Part shown: one piece after another, positions 1-6,807 of the stretch
How positions within the stretch are numbered: the first letter of the stretch is position 1
How the letters are laid out: each line of letters begins with the position of its first letter
From: an uncultured Pseudomonadota bacterium
GTDB taxonomy: Bacteria; Pseudomonadota; Gammaproteobacteria; Burkholderiales; SG8-41
Assembly: GCA_946885605.1 (NCBI GenBank)
Contig: CAMPGR010000163.1
Span: forward strand, 1-7,156
Direction: 5' to 3'
DNA length: 7,156 nt
Notes under the pieces: model-generated
What the model was told of the DNA's origin: nothing
What the model saw: only the letters and a program-made list of their open reading frames with translations
Databases searched by the model: none
Program-made: the position numbers and the translations under genes

Positions 1-1
1 G

Positions 2-151
2 GCGCTCGAGATGTCTGACGTCAGGAAGCGTCTCGATCAGCTTGGACTGGAAGTGGGCGGCGGAACGCCGGAAGATTTCCGGAACTTCATCGACAAGGAG
101 GCGGGCCGCTTGGCGGGCCTGATCAAAGCCGGTGCGGTGAAGGAGGAATAG
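2..151 (+). CDS. Bug-family (TctC-like) TTT solute-binding protein, C-terminal fragment
   Basis: This open frame runs in from the left edge and ends at the TAG at 149-151, giving 49 visible residues. The visible part has the standard ending of Bug/TctC periplasmic binding proteins: a segment reading SDVRKRLDQLGLEVGGGTPE, then a helix FRNFIDKEAGRLAGLIKAG. This matches the family pattern 'P-x-V-R-x-R-L-x-x-x-G-x-x-x-x-G-x-T-P-E-x-F' followed by 'W/L-x-x-v-I-K-x-A-G'. Family members are about 320-330 residues with an N-terminal signal peptide, so some 270 residues lie outside the window. The protein would bind a carboxylate-type solute in the periplasm and deliver it to the TctAB membrane pair encoded downstream. 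The substrate cannot be read from this fragment. It is separated from tctB by 336 bp, which is unusually long if they share one transcript. Confidence 0.85.
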   Translation, partial: ALEMSDVRKRLDQLGLEVGGGTPEDFRNFIDKEAGRLAGLIKAGAVKEE

Positions 152-228
152 GAAATCTCCAGCTCGGTACGTCGTTCATCTTTCATTCATGTTTGCTGCG
201 TCGCAATATGGCCGCAAAAGGGGTTGCC

Positions 229-248
229 ACAGAATCACCATATTCTGT
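229..248. promoter_or_regulatory. Candidate operator: perfect 7-bp inverted repeat with 6-base spacer
   Basis: ACAGAAT (229-235) and ATTCTGT (242-248) are exact reverse complements around the 6-base spacer CACCAT. Equivalent half-site bases lie 13 bp apart, which is longer than one helical turn. The repeat has no T-tract after it, so it reads better as a protein-binding dyad than a terminator. It sits in the A/T-richer part of the gap, about 240 bp before tctB. A TTGCCA at 224-229 could serve as a -35 box overlapping it, but I see no good -10 partner, so the promoter itself is not called. The regulator family is unknown; no regulator gene lies in the window. Confidence 0.4.
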
Positions 249-473
249 AAAGTGCGATTGGTTTCAAAATACGGACTTGAAGGGAGGAGGATCGAGCGCG
301 TTTAGTTCACTAGTCAGGCTGTACCTCGTGCAGCTCATTTAACCTGCCGCATGCAGTATCACAACGACTCACACTTTCCCACGGGCGGCCGCCAGAACGC
401 TGTGGCCAGCAGCAAGACGGCCGGGGTAGCCGGTGTGCACAACGAACGAGGCTGTCGGTGCGCATCGATTAAC

Positions 474-480
474 AGGAGAG
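474..480 (+). promoter_or_regulatory. Ribosome binding site of tctB (supports GTG start)
   Basis: AGGAGAG lies seven bases before the GTG at 488-490. This is good Shine-Dalgarno placement and it decides the start, because no ATG in the same frame lies nearby. The first in-frame ATG codons are inside the first membrane segment. Confidence 0.75.
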
Positions 481-487
481 CAATATC

Positions 488-940
488 GTGCAGCTAAAAA
501 TTAGAAGTGAGGCGGACTTCTGGGCCGGGATCATGTTCATCGGCTTCGGGGTTCTTGCCATAGTCATTTCCCGGGACTATCCGATGGGCAGCGCAATGCG
601 CATGGGCCCCGGCTATTTCCCTACCTGGATCGGCGCCATCATGGTGCTCCTCGGCGCGATCATATCCGCAACGGCTTTCAAGGTTACGGGCGAAAAGGTC
701 GGCAAGTTCGCCTGGAAGCCCATGATCATGCTGAGCATCGCGTTCTGCACGTTCGCGTGGGGCATCGATCACATCGGTTTCATCCCGTCGCTTGTGATCA
801 TGATTTTCCTCAGCGCGCTCGCGGGCCGCGAGTTTCGGCTGAAGGAAGTCGCCATTTTGTCCGTTGTTCTGATCGTCGGGTGCTGGGCGCTTTTCATCAA
901 GGGCCTGGAGTTGCCGTTCCCGCTGTTCTGGTGGAGATAA
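488..940 (+). CDS. tctB: TctB-family small membrane subunit of a tripartite tricarboxylate transporter
   Basis: This 150-residue, highly hydrophobic protein has the usual length for TctB, the small integral membrane subunit that pairs with TctA in the inner membrane. The best family mark is RMGPGYFP at residues 38-45, the conserved 'GPGxFP' loop after the first membrane helix (about 11-28). Further hydrophobic stretches lie at about 46-64, 78-92, 96-112 and 121-138, and the protein ends in the aromatic run LFWWR. Translation starts at GTG behind a good AGGAGAG site. The stop at 938-940 is one base before the tctA ATG, so the two subunits are almost certainly co-translated. TctB sequences diverge strongly, so the call rests on the loop motif, size, topology and tctA linkage. 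The substrate is not inferable. Confidence 0.9.
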   Translation: MQLKIRSEADFWAGIMFIGFGVLAIVISRDYPMGSAMRMGPGYFPTWIGAIMVLLGAIISATAFKVTGEKVGKFAWKPMIMLSIAFCTFAWGIDHIGFIPSLVIMIFLSALAGREFRLKEVAILSVVLIVGCWALFIKGLELPFPLFWWR

Positions 941-941
941 C

Positions 942-2471
942 ATGGAAAGCCTAGCCGAACTTTTTCCCAACCTCGCGCTGGGATTCAGCACCGCGGTCTC
1001 TTTGCAGAACCTGACGTACTGCTTCATCGGCGTGTTCGTCGGCACGCTGGTCGGGGTTCTGCCGGGCATTGGCCCACTCGCCGCGATCGCGATGTTGCTG
1101 CCCGCAACGTTCAATCTGCCGCCGGTCGGCGCGCTCATCATGCTCGCCGGCATCTACTACGGCACGCAATACGGCGGCTCGACCACTGCCATCCTCGTAA
1201 ACCTGCCCGGCGAATCGGCCTCGGTGGTGACCTGCATGGACGGCCACCAGATGGCCAAGAACGGCCGTGCCGGGCCGGCGCTGGCCATCGCCGCGATCGG
1301 GTCGTTCTTCGCTGGCACAGTGGGCACGATATTGATCGCGCTCTTCGGGCCGCCGCTCGCCGAGATGGCGCTCAAGTTCGGCGCGCCTGAGTACTTCTCA
1401 CTGATGGTGATGGGCCTGATCGCCGCTTCGGTGCTTGCGTCCGGCTCGATGCTGAAATCGATCGCGATGATCTTCCTGGGACTCATCTTCGGCATCATCG
1501 GCACGGATGTGAACTCCGGCATGTCGCGCTTTACCTTCGGCATGTCGGGGCTCGCCGACGGTGTGAGCTTTGTCGTGGTTGCGATGGGTCTCTTCGGCTT
1601 CGCGGAGATCCTGTCGAACCTCGAAAGAGGTCAGGAGGCTGCGAGCCGCCATCTGCTCACCAAGAAGATCGAGCACCTGTACCCGACCTGGCAGGATCTC
1701 AAACTTTCCTTCATGCCGATTGTGCGTGGCACAGCCATCGGCGCGTTTTTCGGCACGCTGCCGGGCGCAGGCCCGACCATCAGCGCGTTCTCGGCTTACG
1801 CGCTCGAGAAAAAAGTGGCCAAGGATGCGTCGATGTTCGGCAAAGGAGCGATCCAGGGAGTGGCCGGTCCGGAATCCGCGAACAACGCCGCGGCGCAGTG
1901 CGCCTTCATCCCGACCCTCACGCTAGGCATCCCGGGCAGCGGCACGATGGCGCTCATGCTCGGCGCACTGACCATCCAAGGTATTGCGCCCGGGCCGCAG
2001 GTGATGACGCAGCGTCCGGAGCTGTTCTGGGGCCTTATCGCCAGCATGTGGATCGGCAATGCAATGCTCGTGATTCTCAACCTGCCGCTGATCGGCTTGT
2101 GGGTGAAGGTGCTGCAGGTGCCGTACCGCTGGCTCTTCCCGTCGATCCTGACGTTCATGGCGATCGGGGTCTACAGCGTCAACAACCTCGACCTCGACAT
2201 CTACATGACCGTGTTCTTCGGGCTGCTGGGCTACGTATTCATGAAACTGAGATGCGAGCCGGCGCCGCTGATCCTCGCTTTCGTACTCGGGCCGCTCATG
2301 GAGGAGAACCTGCGGCGCGCGCTGCTCATCTCGCGCGGCGATCCGACGGTGTTCTTCACGCGTCCCATTAGCGCGGGTTTCCTCGTCGCGACCGCGATCC
2401 TGCTCGTCATCATGATCCTGCCCAACATACGCAAGAAACGCGAGCAAGTTCTGGCAGAGGAAGGTACCTGA
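942..2471 (+). CDS. tctA: TctA-family large membrane subunit of a tripartite tricarboxylate transporter
   Basis: This 509-residue polytopic membrane protein is full length for TctA, the channel-forming subunit of the secondary, ion-driven TTT uptake systems. Family signatures appear in order: PGIGP at residues 41-45, YGTQYGGSTTAIL at 73-85 and NLPGESASVVTCMDG at 87-101. The second half of the internal repeat then has PGAGP at 274-278 and GPESANNAAAQ starting at 309, followed by the TLTLGIPGSGTMALML stretch. The two PGxGP loops reflect the known inverted-repeat fold, in which each half supplies part of the substrate path. The C-terminus ends in a last helix and the basic tail NIRKKREQ. The ribosome site GGAGA (933-937) lies inside the end of tctB, indicating coupled translation. 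No frameshift or missing motif is visible. Which acid is carried depends on the Bug protein and cannot be read here. Confidence 0.96.
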   Translation: MESLAELFPNLALGFSTAVSLQNLTYCFIGVFVGTLVGVLPGIGPLAAIAMLLPATFNLPPVGALIMLAGIYYGTQYGGSTTAILVNLPGESASVVTCMDGHQMAKNGRAGPALAIAAIGSFFAGTVGTILIALFGPPLAEMALKFGAPEYFSLMVMGLIAASVLASGSMLKSIAMIFLGLIFGIIGTDVNSGMSRFTFGMSGLADGVSFVVVAMGLFGFAEILSNLERGQEAASRHLLTKKIEHLYPTWQDLKLSFMPIVRGTAIGAFFGTLPGAGPTISAFSAYALEKKVAKDASMFGKGAIQGVAGPESANNAAAQCAFIPTLTLGIPGSGTMALMLGALTIQGIAPGPQVMTQRPELFWGLIASMWIGNAMLVILNLPLIGLWVKVLQVPYRWLFPSILTFMAIGVYSVNNLDLDIYMTVFFGLLGYVFMKLRCEPAPLILAFVLGPLMEENLRRALLISRGDPTVFFTRPISAGFLVATAILLVIMILPNIRKKREQVLAEEGT

Positions 2472-2499
2472 TACGACGTTGGCCAAACCCGGAGGAGGG

Positions 2500-2527
2500 A
2501 AAGCCGCGCATTGCGCGGCTTTTTTTT
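2500..2527 (+). terminator. Rho-independent terminator after tctBA
   Basis: AAAGCCGCGC (2500-2509) and GCGCGGCTTT (2513-2522) form a perfect 10-bp stem around the 3-base loop ATT. The T-run spans 2520-2527, with the first three Ts inside the stem. It begins 29 bases after the tctA stop. Only three A residues precede the stem, so it should act on the + strand only. It separates tctBA from the phospholipase gene. Confidence 0.92.
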
Positions 2528-2698
2528 CTCGCCCGGCGGCGCATCGCCGATTCGGGCCATTACCGCCCTTGAACGGATTGGCGTTGCGCCGGTCACATCC
2601 ACAAAGCGGCGCTCGAGATGCGGGAATCCGTCGCCGCAACCCCTGTATCTGGCGAGGGATGGATGCGGAGCAATCACGGGGATTGCCCTCTTTCCATC

Positions 2699-2702
2699 GG
2701 AG
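2699..2702 (+). promoter_or_regulatory. Ribosome binding site that favours the 2708 start of the phospholipase-VTT gene
   Basis: GGAG sits five bases before the ATG at 2708. The ATG at 2618 opens the longest frame but has no comparable site, and the ATG at 2663 has only GAGGG at short spacing. The 30 residues between 2618 and 2708 also do not look like the start of a phospholipase domain. Confidence 0.5.
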
Positions 2703-2707
2703 CACCG

Positions 2708-4876
2708 ATGTACATGTCGCTCACGTCGAGCCTTTTTCAGCCCAGGCGCAACTGCAGCTACGTCGCTCACGCGCGCCGTATCGCGTTGCTGGTCGACGCG
2801 GAAGAGTATTTCAAGGCGTTCTACCGCGCGGCCCAAAAGGCGCGCCATTCGATCGTCATCCTCGCGTGGGATTTCGACAGCCGCATCCGGCTCCACTGGG
2901 ACCCCCGCGGGCCGCGCTCGGAACTCGGCGCCTTTCTCAACTGGCTGGTCCGCCGCCGGCGCGGCCTGCACGTGCGCGTGCTCGATTGGGATTACCCCAT
3001 GGTGTTCGGCGTCGATCGCGAGTTTCCGCCGATCTATGGCTTCGGCTGGAAGCCGCGAAGGCGCGTGCATCTGCGCTACGACAACACGCATCCCGTGGGT
3101 GGCTCCCAGCACCAGAAAATCGTCGTCATCGACGACGCGCTCGCCTTTTGCGGCGGCCTCGATCTTGCGGACCGCCACTGGGACACGTGCGAGCACCGGG
3201 CGAATGATCCGCGGCGCGTGTCGCGAACCGTGCCCTATCCTCCGTTTCACGATGTCATGTGCGCGGTGGACGGCGAGGCAGCGCGGAGACTCGCCGAGAT
3301 CGCGCGCGAGCGCTGGGCGCGGGCGACGGGGGAAGCGATTCCGCCAGTGCCCGCCGTTCGCGACCCCTGGCCGGAGGACATGCGCGTCGACATCGAAGAC
3401 GTGCACCTCGGCATAGCGCGCACCGCGCCCAAGGCGGACGACCGCCCGGAAGTGCGCGAAGTGGAAATGCTGTATCTAGACATGATCGCGCGCGCCCGGC
3501 GGCGTATCTACATCGAGAACCAGTACTTCACCGCCAACAGCGTGGGCGAGGCGCTCGCGGCGCGTCTCACCGAGAAGAACGGGCCCGAAATCGTGCTCGT
3601 GCTGCGGCTCCTGAGCCACGGCTGGCTCGAAGAGCACACCATGCACATCCTGCGCACGCGGTTGATCCAGCAGCTGCGCGCCGCCGACCGCGAGCGCCGA
3701 TTCCATGTCTACTACCCCGACATCAGGGGACTGGAAGAGGGCACGTGCATCGATGTCCATTCCAAAGTCATGATCGTGGACGACGAGTGGCTGCGCATCG
3801 GCTCGGCGAATCTTTCGAACCGCTCCATGGGCCTCGACGTCGAGTGCGACCTCGTCATCGAGGCGCGCGGCGAGACGCGCGTCGCGCGGCCGATCGCGGA
3901 TTTCCGCCATCGGCTGCTCGGCGAGCACCTCGGCGTGGCCCCGCGCAAGGTTGCCGAGGAAATCGAGCGTGCGGGATCGATGCACGCCGCCATTGCCGCG
4001 CTGCATAACGAGCAGAGGACCTTGCGGCCCCTCGAAGACGTCCCGGAATGGCCGGAGGCGGTGATCGACGTGGTCGGCGTCGCGGACCCCGAGCGCCCCG
4101 TCTCGCTGGATCGGCTGATCGACGAGTTCACGCCGGATCTCAATCTGCCCGCCGCCTCCGGCATACCATGGGGAAAGATCGCGATGGTGGCGCTGATCCT
4201 GAGCGCGCTCACCGCGATCTGGCATTTGACGCCGCTCAGCCAGTACGTGACAGCGGAGCGCGTCACGCTGTTCGCGGAGGATTTCTCGGGGCGCTGGTGG
4301 GCGCCGCTCGTCGTCATCCTTGCCTACACCCCGGCATCCATAGTCATGTTTCCGAGGCCCCTTATCACGCTCTTTGCCGTGGTGGCCTTCGGCCCGTGGT
4401 TCGGGTTCGTCTATTCGATGTCCGGCATACTGTTCGCCGCGCTCGCCACCTACTGGGCAGGTCGATACTTCGACCGCGATACGGTGCGCAGGATCGCGGG
4501 CGACAAGTTGAACCGGGTGAGCGAAGTGCTGCGCCAGCGCGGGCTGCTGGCGGTGACCGCGGTGCGCTTCGTGCCGCTCGCGCCGTTTGCCGTGGAGAGT
4601 CTCGTGGCCGGCGCGATACGCATCAAGTGGTGGCACCTTACCCTCGGCACTTTCCTCGGCATGCTGCCGGGCACGCTCACCGCGACGGTGTTCGGCGACC
4701 AGATCCAGACCGCGCTCAAGGATCCCGAGCGCATCAACTACTGGATCGTGGCCGCTGTGGTGGTCTTCTTTATCGTCGCAACGCTGTCGGTGCGCAGCTG
4801 GCTCTACCGCACGCAGTTGAAGGAGCACCAGCCGGGCCGCAGCACGGAGCCGCGCCCGCGCCATGCAAGCAGCTGA
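2708..4876 (+). CDS. Phospholipase D (two HKD motifs) fused to a C-terminal VTT/DedA-like membrane domain
   Basis: From the ATG at 2708 this encodes 722 residues (in-frame ATGs at 2618 and 2663 would lengthen it; 2714 would shorten it by two). Residues 1 to about 450 form a phospholipase D-superfamily catalytic region. The first HxKxxxxD motif is H135, K137, D142 and the second is H351, K353, D358, followed by the typical IGSANLSNRSM. The two histidines would form the phosphoenzyme and act as acid/base on a phosphodiester, as in phospholipase D or cardiolipin synthase. A membrane helix begins near residue 491. Residues about 530-665 form a VTT domain of TVP38/TMEM64 type, with the FPRP entry motif and RFVPLAPF at 620-627. 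A final helix spans about 679-696, and a hydrophilic tail follows. No signal peptide is visible, so the catalytic part is probably cytoplasmic and anchored by the membrane part. VTT proteins are reported as lipid scramblases or flippase-like carriers. Lipid substrate and physiological role are unknown. Confidence 0.92.
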   Translation: MYMSLTSSLFQPRRNCSYVAHARRIALLVDAEEYFKAFYRAAQKARHSIVILAWDFDSRIRLHWDPRGPRSELGAFLNWLVRRRRGLHVRVLDWDYPMVFGVDREFPPIYGFGWKPRRRVHLRYDNTHPVGGSQHQKIVVIDDALAFCGGLDLADRHWDTCEHRANDPRRVSRTVPYPPFHDVMCAVDGEAARRLAEIARERWARATGEAIPPVPAVRDPWPEDMRVDIEDVHLGIARTAPKADDRPEVREVEMLYLDMIARARRRIYIENQYFTANSVGEALAARLTEKNGPEIVLVLRLLSHGWLEEHTMHILRTRLIQQLRAADRERRFHVYYPDIRGLEEGTCIDVHSKVMIVDDEWLRIGSANLSNRSMGLDVECDLVIEARGETRVARPIADFRHRLLGEHLGVAPRKVAEEIERAGSMHAAIAALHNEQRTLRPLEDVPEWPEAVIDVVGVADPERPVSLDRLIDEFTPDLNLPAASGIPWGKIAMVALILSALTAIWHLTPLSQYVTAERVTLFAEDFSGRWWAPLVVILAYTPASIVMFPRPLITLFAVVAFGPWFGFVYSMSGILFAALATYWAGRYFDRDTVRRIAGDKLNRVSEVLRQRGLLAVTAVRFVPLAPFAVESLVAGAIRIKWWHLTLGTFLGMLPGTLTATVFGDQIQTALKDPERINYWIVAAVVVFFIVATLSVRSWLYRTQLKEHQPGRSTEPRPRHASS

Positions 4877-4890
4877 ACGCGGGGCGCCGC

Positions 4891-5802
4891 TCAGCGCGGC
4901 TGATCGCCTGCGAGCGTGACCCGATGCATGATGCGCCGGTAGCCGTGATAGTCGTTCACGGGATTGTGCTGCGCGCAGCGGTTGTCCCAGAACGCGAGTG
5001 AGCCCGGTTCCCAGCGGAAGCGGCAGGTGAATTCGGGCCGCACCTGGTGGGCGAACAGGTATTCGAGCAGCGGCCGGCTTTCCGCTTCGGTCCATCCCTC
5101 GAAGTGCGAGGTATGGCCCGTGTTGACGTAGAGCGCGCGGCGTCCCGTCTCCGGGTGGGTGCGCGCGGTGGGATGGACGCCGACGAGCGCCTTCAGCTCG
5201 GCGCCGGCGGCGCGCAAGCGGTCCTCGCGGGTCTTTGAAACGTCGGCCTTCGTGGAAGTGTTGATTGCGCGCAGACCCGCCAGGGTCTTCTGCAGACCTT
5301 CCGACAGGGTTTCATAGGCGAGGTACTGGTTGGCGAAGAGCGTGTCGCCGCCAAACGGCGGAAGCTCCACGGCGTAGAGCATGCTCGCCATGGGCGGACG
5401 CTCGAGATAGCTCGTGTCGCTGTGCCAGACGCCGCCGAAATTGACACGCTCGTGCTCGAGCTTGACGACCGGTGTGACGAGCGGGCATTCGGGCAGGCCC
5501 CGGAGTTGCGGATATTCGACCGGCTCCCCGAAGCGGCGGGCGAAGGCGAGCTGCTCACGCGGCGTCACGCTTTGGGCGCGGAAGAAGATGACCAGATGTT
5601 CCAGGAAGGCCCTGCGCACTTCGGCGATGACGGCGTCTTCGAGCGGCTCGCCGATGTTGACGCCCTCGATCTCGGCCCCCAGTGCACCCGCGATCCGCCG
5701 CACCGTGATGTAACGATAGGGCTGTGTCGCTGCCGTCGCCGCTTCCATGTCGGTAGTAAAGCCGCTCCGTAGATCGGAAGGAAAGCCCGATGGTAAAGTC
5801 AT
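4891..5802 (-). CDS. TauD/TfdA-family Fe(II)/2-oxoglutarate-dependent dioxygenase
   Basis: This 303-residue cytoplasmic enzyme belongs to the family that hydroxylates a substrate using O2 and 2-oxoglutarate, often splitting off sulfite or an aryl or alkyl group. The N-terminal GALGAEIEGVNIGEPL (39-54) is the typical family opening. The iron triad is complete: H127 and D129 in VWHSDTSY, and H279 in WDNRCAQHN. R294 in RRIMHRV and T154 in GGDTLFAN fall at the same spacing from these ligands as the 2-oxoglutarate-binding arginine and threonine of E. coli TauD, so the enzyme should be active. M19 (codon at 5746-5748) is an equally plausible start, since the conserved region begins after it and neither start has a good ribosome site. 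The stop faces the phospholipase-VTT stop across 14 bp. The family covers taurine, alkylsulfonate, 2,4-D and other substrates, so the true substrate is open. Confidence 0.93.
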   Translation of the reverse strand: MTLPSGFPSDLRSGFTTDMEAATAATQPYRYITVRRIAGALGAEIEGVNIGEPLEDAVIAEVRRAFLEHLVIFFRAQSVTPREQLAFARRFGEPVEYPQLRGLPECPLVTPVVKLEHERVNFGGVWHSDTSYLERPPMASMLYAVELPPFGGDTLFANQYLAYETLSEGLQKTLAGLRAINTSTKADVSKTREDRLRAAGAELKALVGVHPTARTHPETGRRALYVNTGHTSHFEGWTEAESRPLLEYLFAHQVRPEFTCRFRWEPGSLAFWDNRCAQHNPVNDYHGYRRIMHRVTLAGDQPR

Positions 5803-5871
5803 CTTGCGGCATGACCAAGCGGCTTGCGGGATTTCGCAACCTTCACCTGCGCACGTGGCATGCCGGGTAAA

Positions 5872-5890
5872 GGCCGCGCAGTGCGCTGCC
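5872..5890 (-). terminator. Weak hairpin at the end of the VOC gene, possible attenuating terminator
   Basis: Read on the - strand, GGCAGCGC, loop ACT and GCGCGGCC form an 8-position stem with one A-G mismatch, followed by only three Ts (5871-5869). It overlaps the last base of the VOC stop codon. The T-run is too short for a confident terminator. It may reduce rather than stop read-through into the dioxygenase gene. Confidence 0.3.
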
Positions 5891-6798
5891 TACGTTCCGC
5901 GCTTGTCAGCCGCCGGTTCGAATACGAGGATTCCGCCTGTTTGCGGCGGAAGCTCGATAAACCATCCCGCTTGATCGAAGCGCCGCGCAGTCGCTCCTCG
6001 GGCGGCGAAGTAATCGCGCGTGTGCCGAATGTCGGGAGTCGAGAGGACATAGCCCGCGATCCACGGCAGCGCCGGCGGTTCGACGCCGAAATGGCTGCGG
6101 CACGCGTCGGAGCCGAAGAAGCTCAAGGAGCCGCGCGCGGTGTCGAGACGCCATTCCGTATCCAGCGCTTCGGGCGCAAGGCCGGTGAATCGCCCGTAGC
6201 GCTGCGCGGCTTCCCGGGGATCCTTCACGCACAACAACACGCCGGTCAACTCCGCTAGGCCGTTCGGATGCGCGAGCCAGCGCTCCTGCCACAGGAGGTC
6301 CGGCGTGTGGTGCTGACAGTACTGGATGCGCCCTTCGGGCATGCTGCCCGGCGGCACCCGCACCACGGTGAATCGCGCGGTGTCCCGGCCGGCAGGCGTG
6401 TCGATGTCACGCTGGAGGGCGATCGGTGCGAGCGGCTGGAACCCTCCCCTCGCGAGGCGCGCGTGATCGATGTCCGGAGCCGAGGTCCCGAAGGCGATCA
6501 GATGCGCGCCGACGTAACGCCCGATGGCCGCACGCAGCTGGTTTGCGACGGGCGTGTCGGACGTTGGCGTGAGAAATTCGAGGTATCCTGCCTTCAGCAT
6601 GATGCAACGGTTGCCGGTTCCTGCGGGCACAAGAGGGCCGTGGCGCTGCAGCCGATGAGATTGCGGCGAGAAAGGGCTCAGGGTAAAGCCGAGCTTTTCG
6701 AGCGCGGCGCCTGCCGCATCGATGTCCGGCACGAAATGCGCCACGTGATCGAGGTTGATCTTGCCCGGCGGCGGCACTTGCGTGGCAGGTATGTCCAT
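5890..6798 (-). CDS. VOC-superfamily glyoxalase-like protein
   Basis: This 302-residue protein resembles the glyoxalase-like domain group (Glyoxalase_3 type) of the vicinal oxygen chelate superfamily. Members are metal-dependent isomerases, lyases, dioxygenases or binding proteins. The first βαβββ module opens with INLDHVAHFVPDIDAAGAAL (14-33), followed by LGFTLSPFSP and GYLEFLTP (71-78). H18 and E74 are candidate metal ligands. A second module begins near residue 184 (LTGVLLCVKDPREAAQRY) and ends with GGILVFEP (288-295). QYCQHHTPDLLW (159-170) between the modules offers further histidines. The start lies nine bases after the stop of the hydroxyacid dehydrogenase gene, so the two are probably one operon, although no strong ribosome site is visible. 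No known specific enzyme is recognised. A role on a small oxo or hydroxy acid would suit the neighbours but is only inferred. Confidence 0.85.
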   Translation of the reverse strand: MDIPATQVPPPGKINLDHVAHFVPDIDAAGAALEKLGFTLSPFSPQSHRLQRHGPLVPAGTGNRCIMLKAGYLEFLTPTSDTPVANQLRAAIGRYVGAHLIAFGTSAPDIDHARLARGGFQPLAPIALQRDIDTPAGRDTARFTVVRVPPGSMPEGRIQYCQHHTPDLLWQERWLAHPNGLAELTGVLLCVKDPREAAQRYGRFTGLAPEALDTEWRLDTARGSLSFFGSDACRSHFGVEPPALPWIAGYVLSTPDIRHTRDYFAARGATARRFDQAGWFIELPPQTGGILVFEPAADKRGT

Positions 6799-6807
6799 GG
6801 CGCGCTG

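Larger units (their letters stand above)
152..487. other. Long gap between binding-protein gene and tctB; no gene seen
   Basis: These 336 bases hold no convincing coding frame. The part from about 180 to 310 is visibly richer in A/T than the flanking genes, as expected for a control region, and contains a perfect 7-bp inverted repeat (229-248). It also contains a very strong ribosome-binding-like stretch GGGAGGAGG at 282-290, with no ATG, GTG or TTG within the usual 5-12 bases after it. The stretch from 340 to 470 is G/C-rich with small palindromes and no recognised signal. No hairpin with a T-tract follows the binding-protein stop, so I cannot show that transcription ends between the two genes. 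The likeliest role is a second promoter or control region for tctBA, or the scar of a lost gene. Confidence 0.6.

Noticed and set aside
1..13. The 13-base word GGCGCTCGAGATG occurs at 1-13 and again at 2608-2620.
   Set aside because: One shared 13-mer is about what chance gives in a 7-kb GC-rich window, and the flanks show no similarity, so it is not a repeat element.
327..335. CGTGCAGCT at 327-335 is repeated at the tctB start (487-495), with a tiny frame GTG-CAG-CTC-ATT-TAA behind it.
   Set aside because: Nine matching bases with unmatched flanks are compatible with chance. The four-codon frame has no ribosome site at proper distance, so neither a duplication nor a leader peptide can be supported.
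384..393. The palindrome GGCGGCCGCC, containing a NotI recognition word, which could suggest a cloning junction.
   Set aside because: Such words are common in GC-rich genomes and no vector or linker sequence surrounds it.
494..1153. A 219-codon - strand frame opposite tctB.
   Set aside because: Its coding strand mirrors the well-supported TctB and TctA frames, and its composition is that of an antisense shadow.
2231..3406. A 391-codon - strand frame spanning the tctA end, the terminator and the phospholipase start.
   Set aside because: It crosses a strong terminator and two well-supported genes, has shadow-type composition and shows no family motif.
4886..4900. Small hairpin GCCGC-TCAGC-GCGGC between the convergent phospholipase and dioxygenase stops, considered as a two-way terminator.
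   Set aside because: The stem has only five pairs, there is no T-run on either side, and it lies partly inside the dioxygenase coding region.
3476..5095. A 539-codon open frame on the - strand opposite the phospholipase-VTT gene.
   Set aside because: It is rich in Arg, His, Pro and Ala with no recognisable domain, and it runs across the end of a clearly conserved gene on the other strand. Long antisense frames are expected in GC-rich coding DNA.
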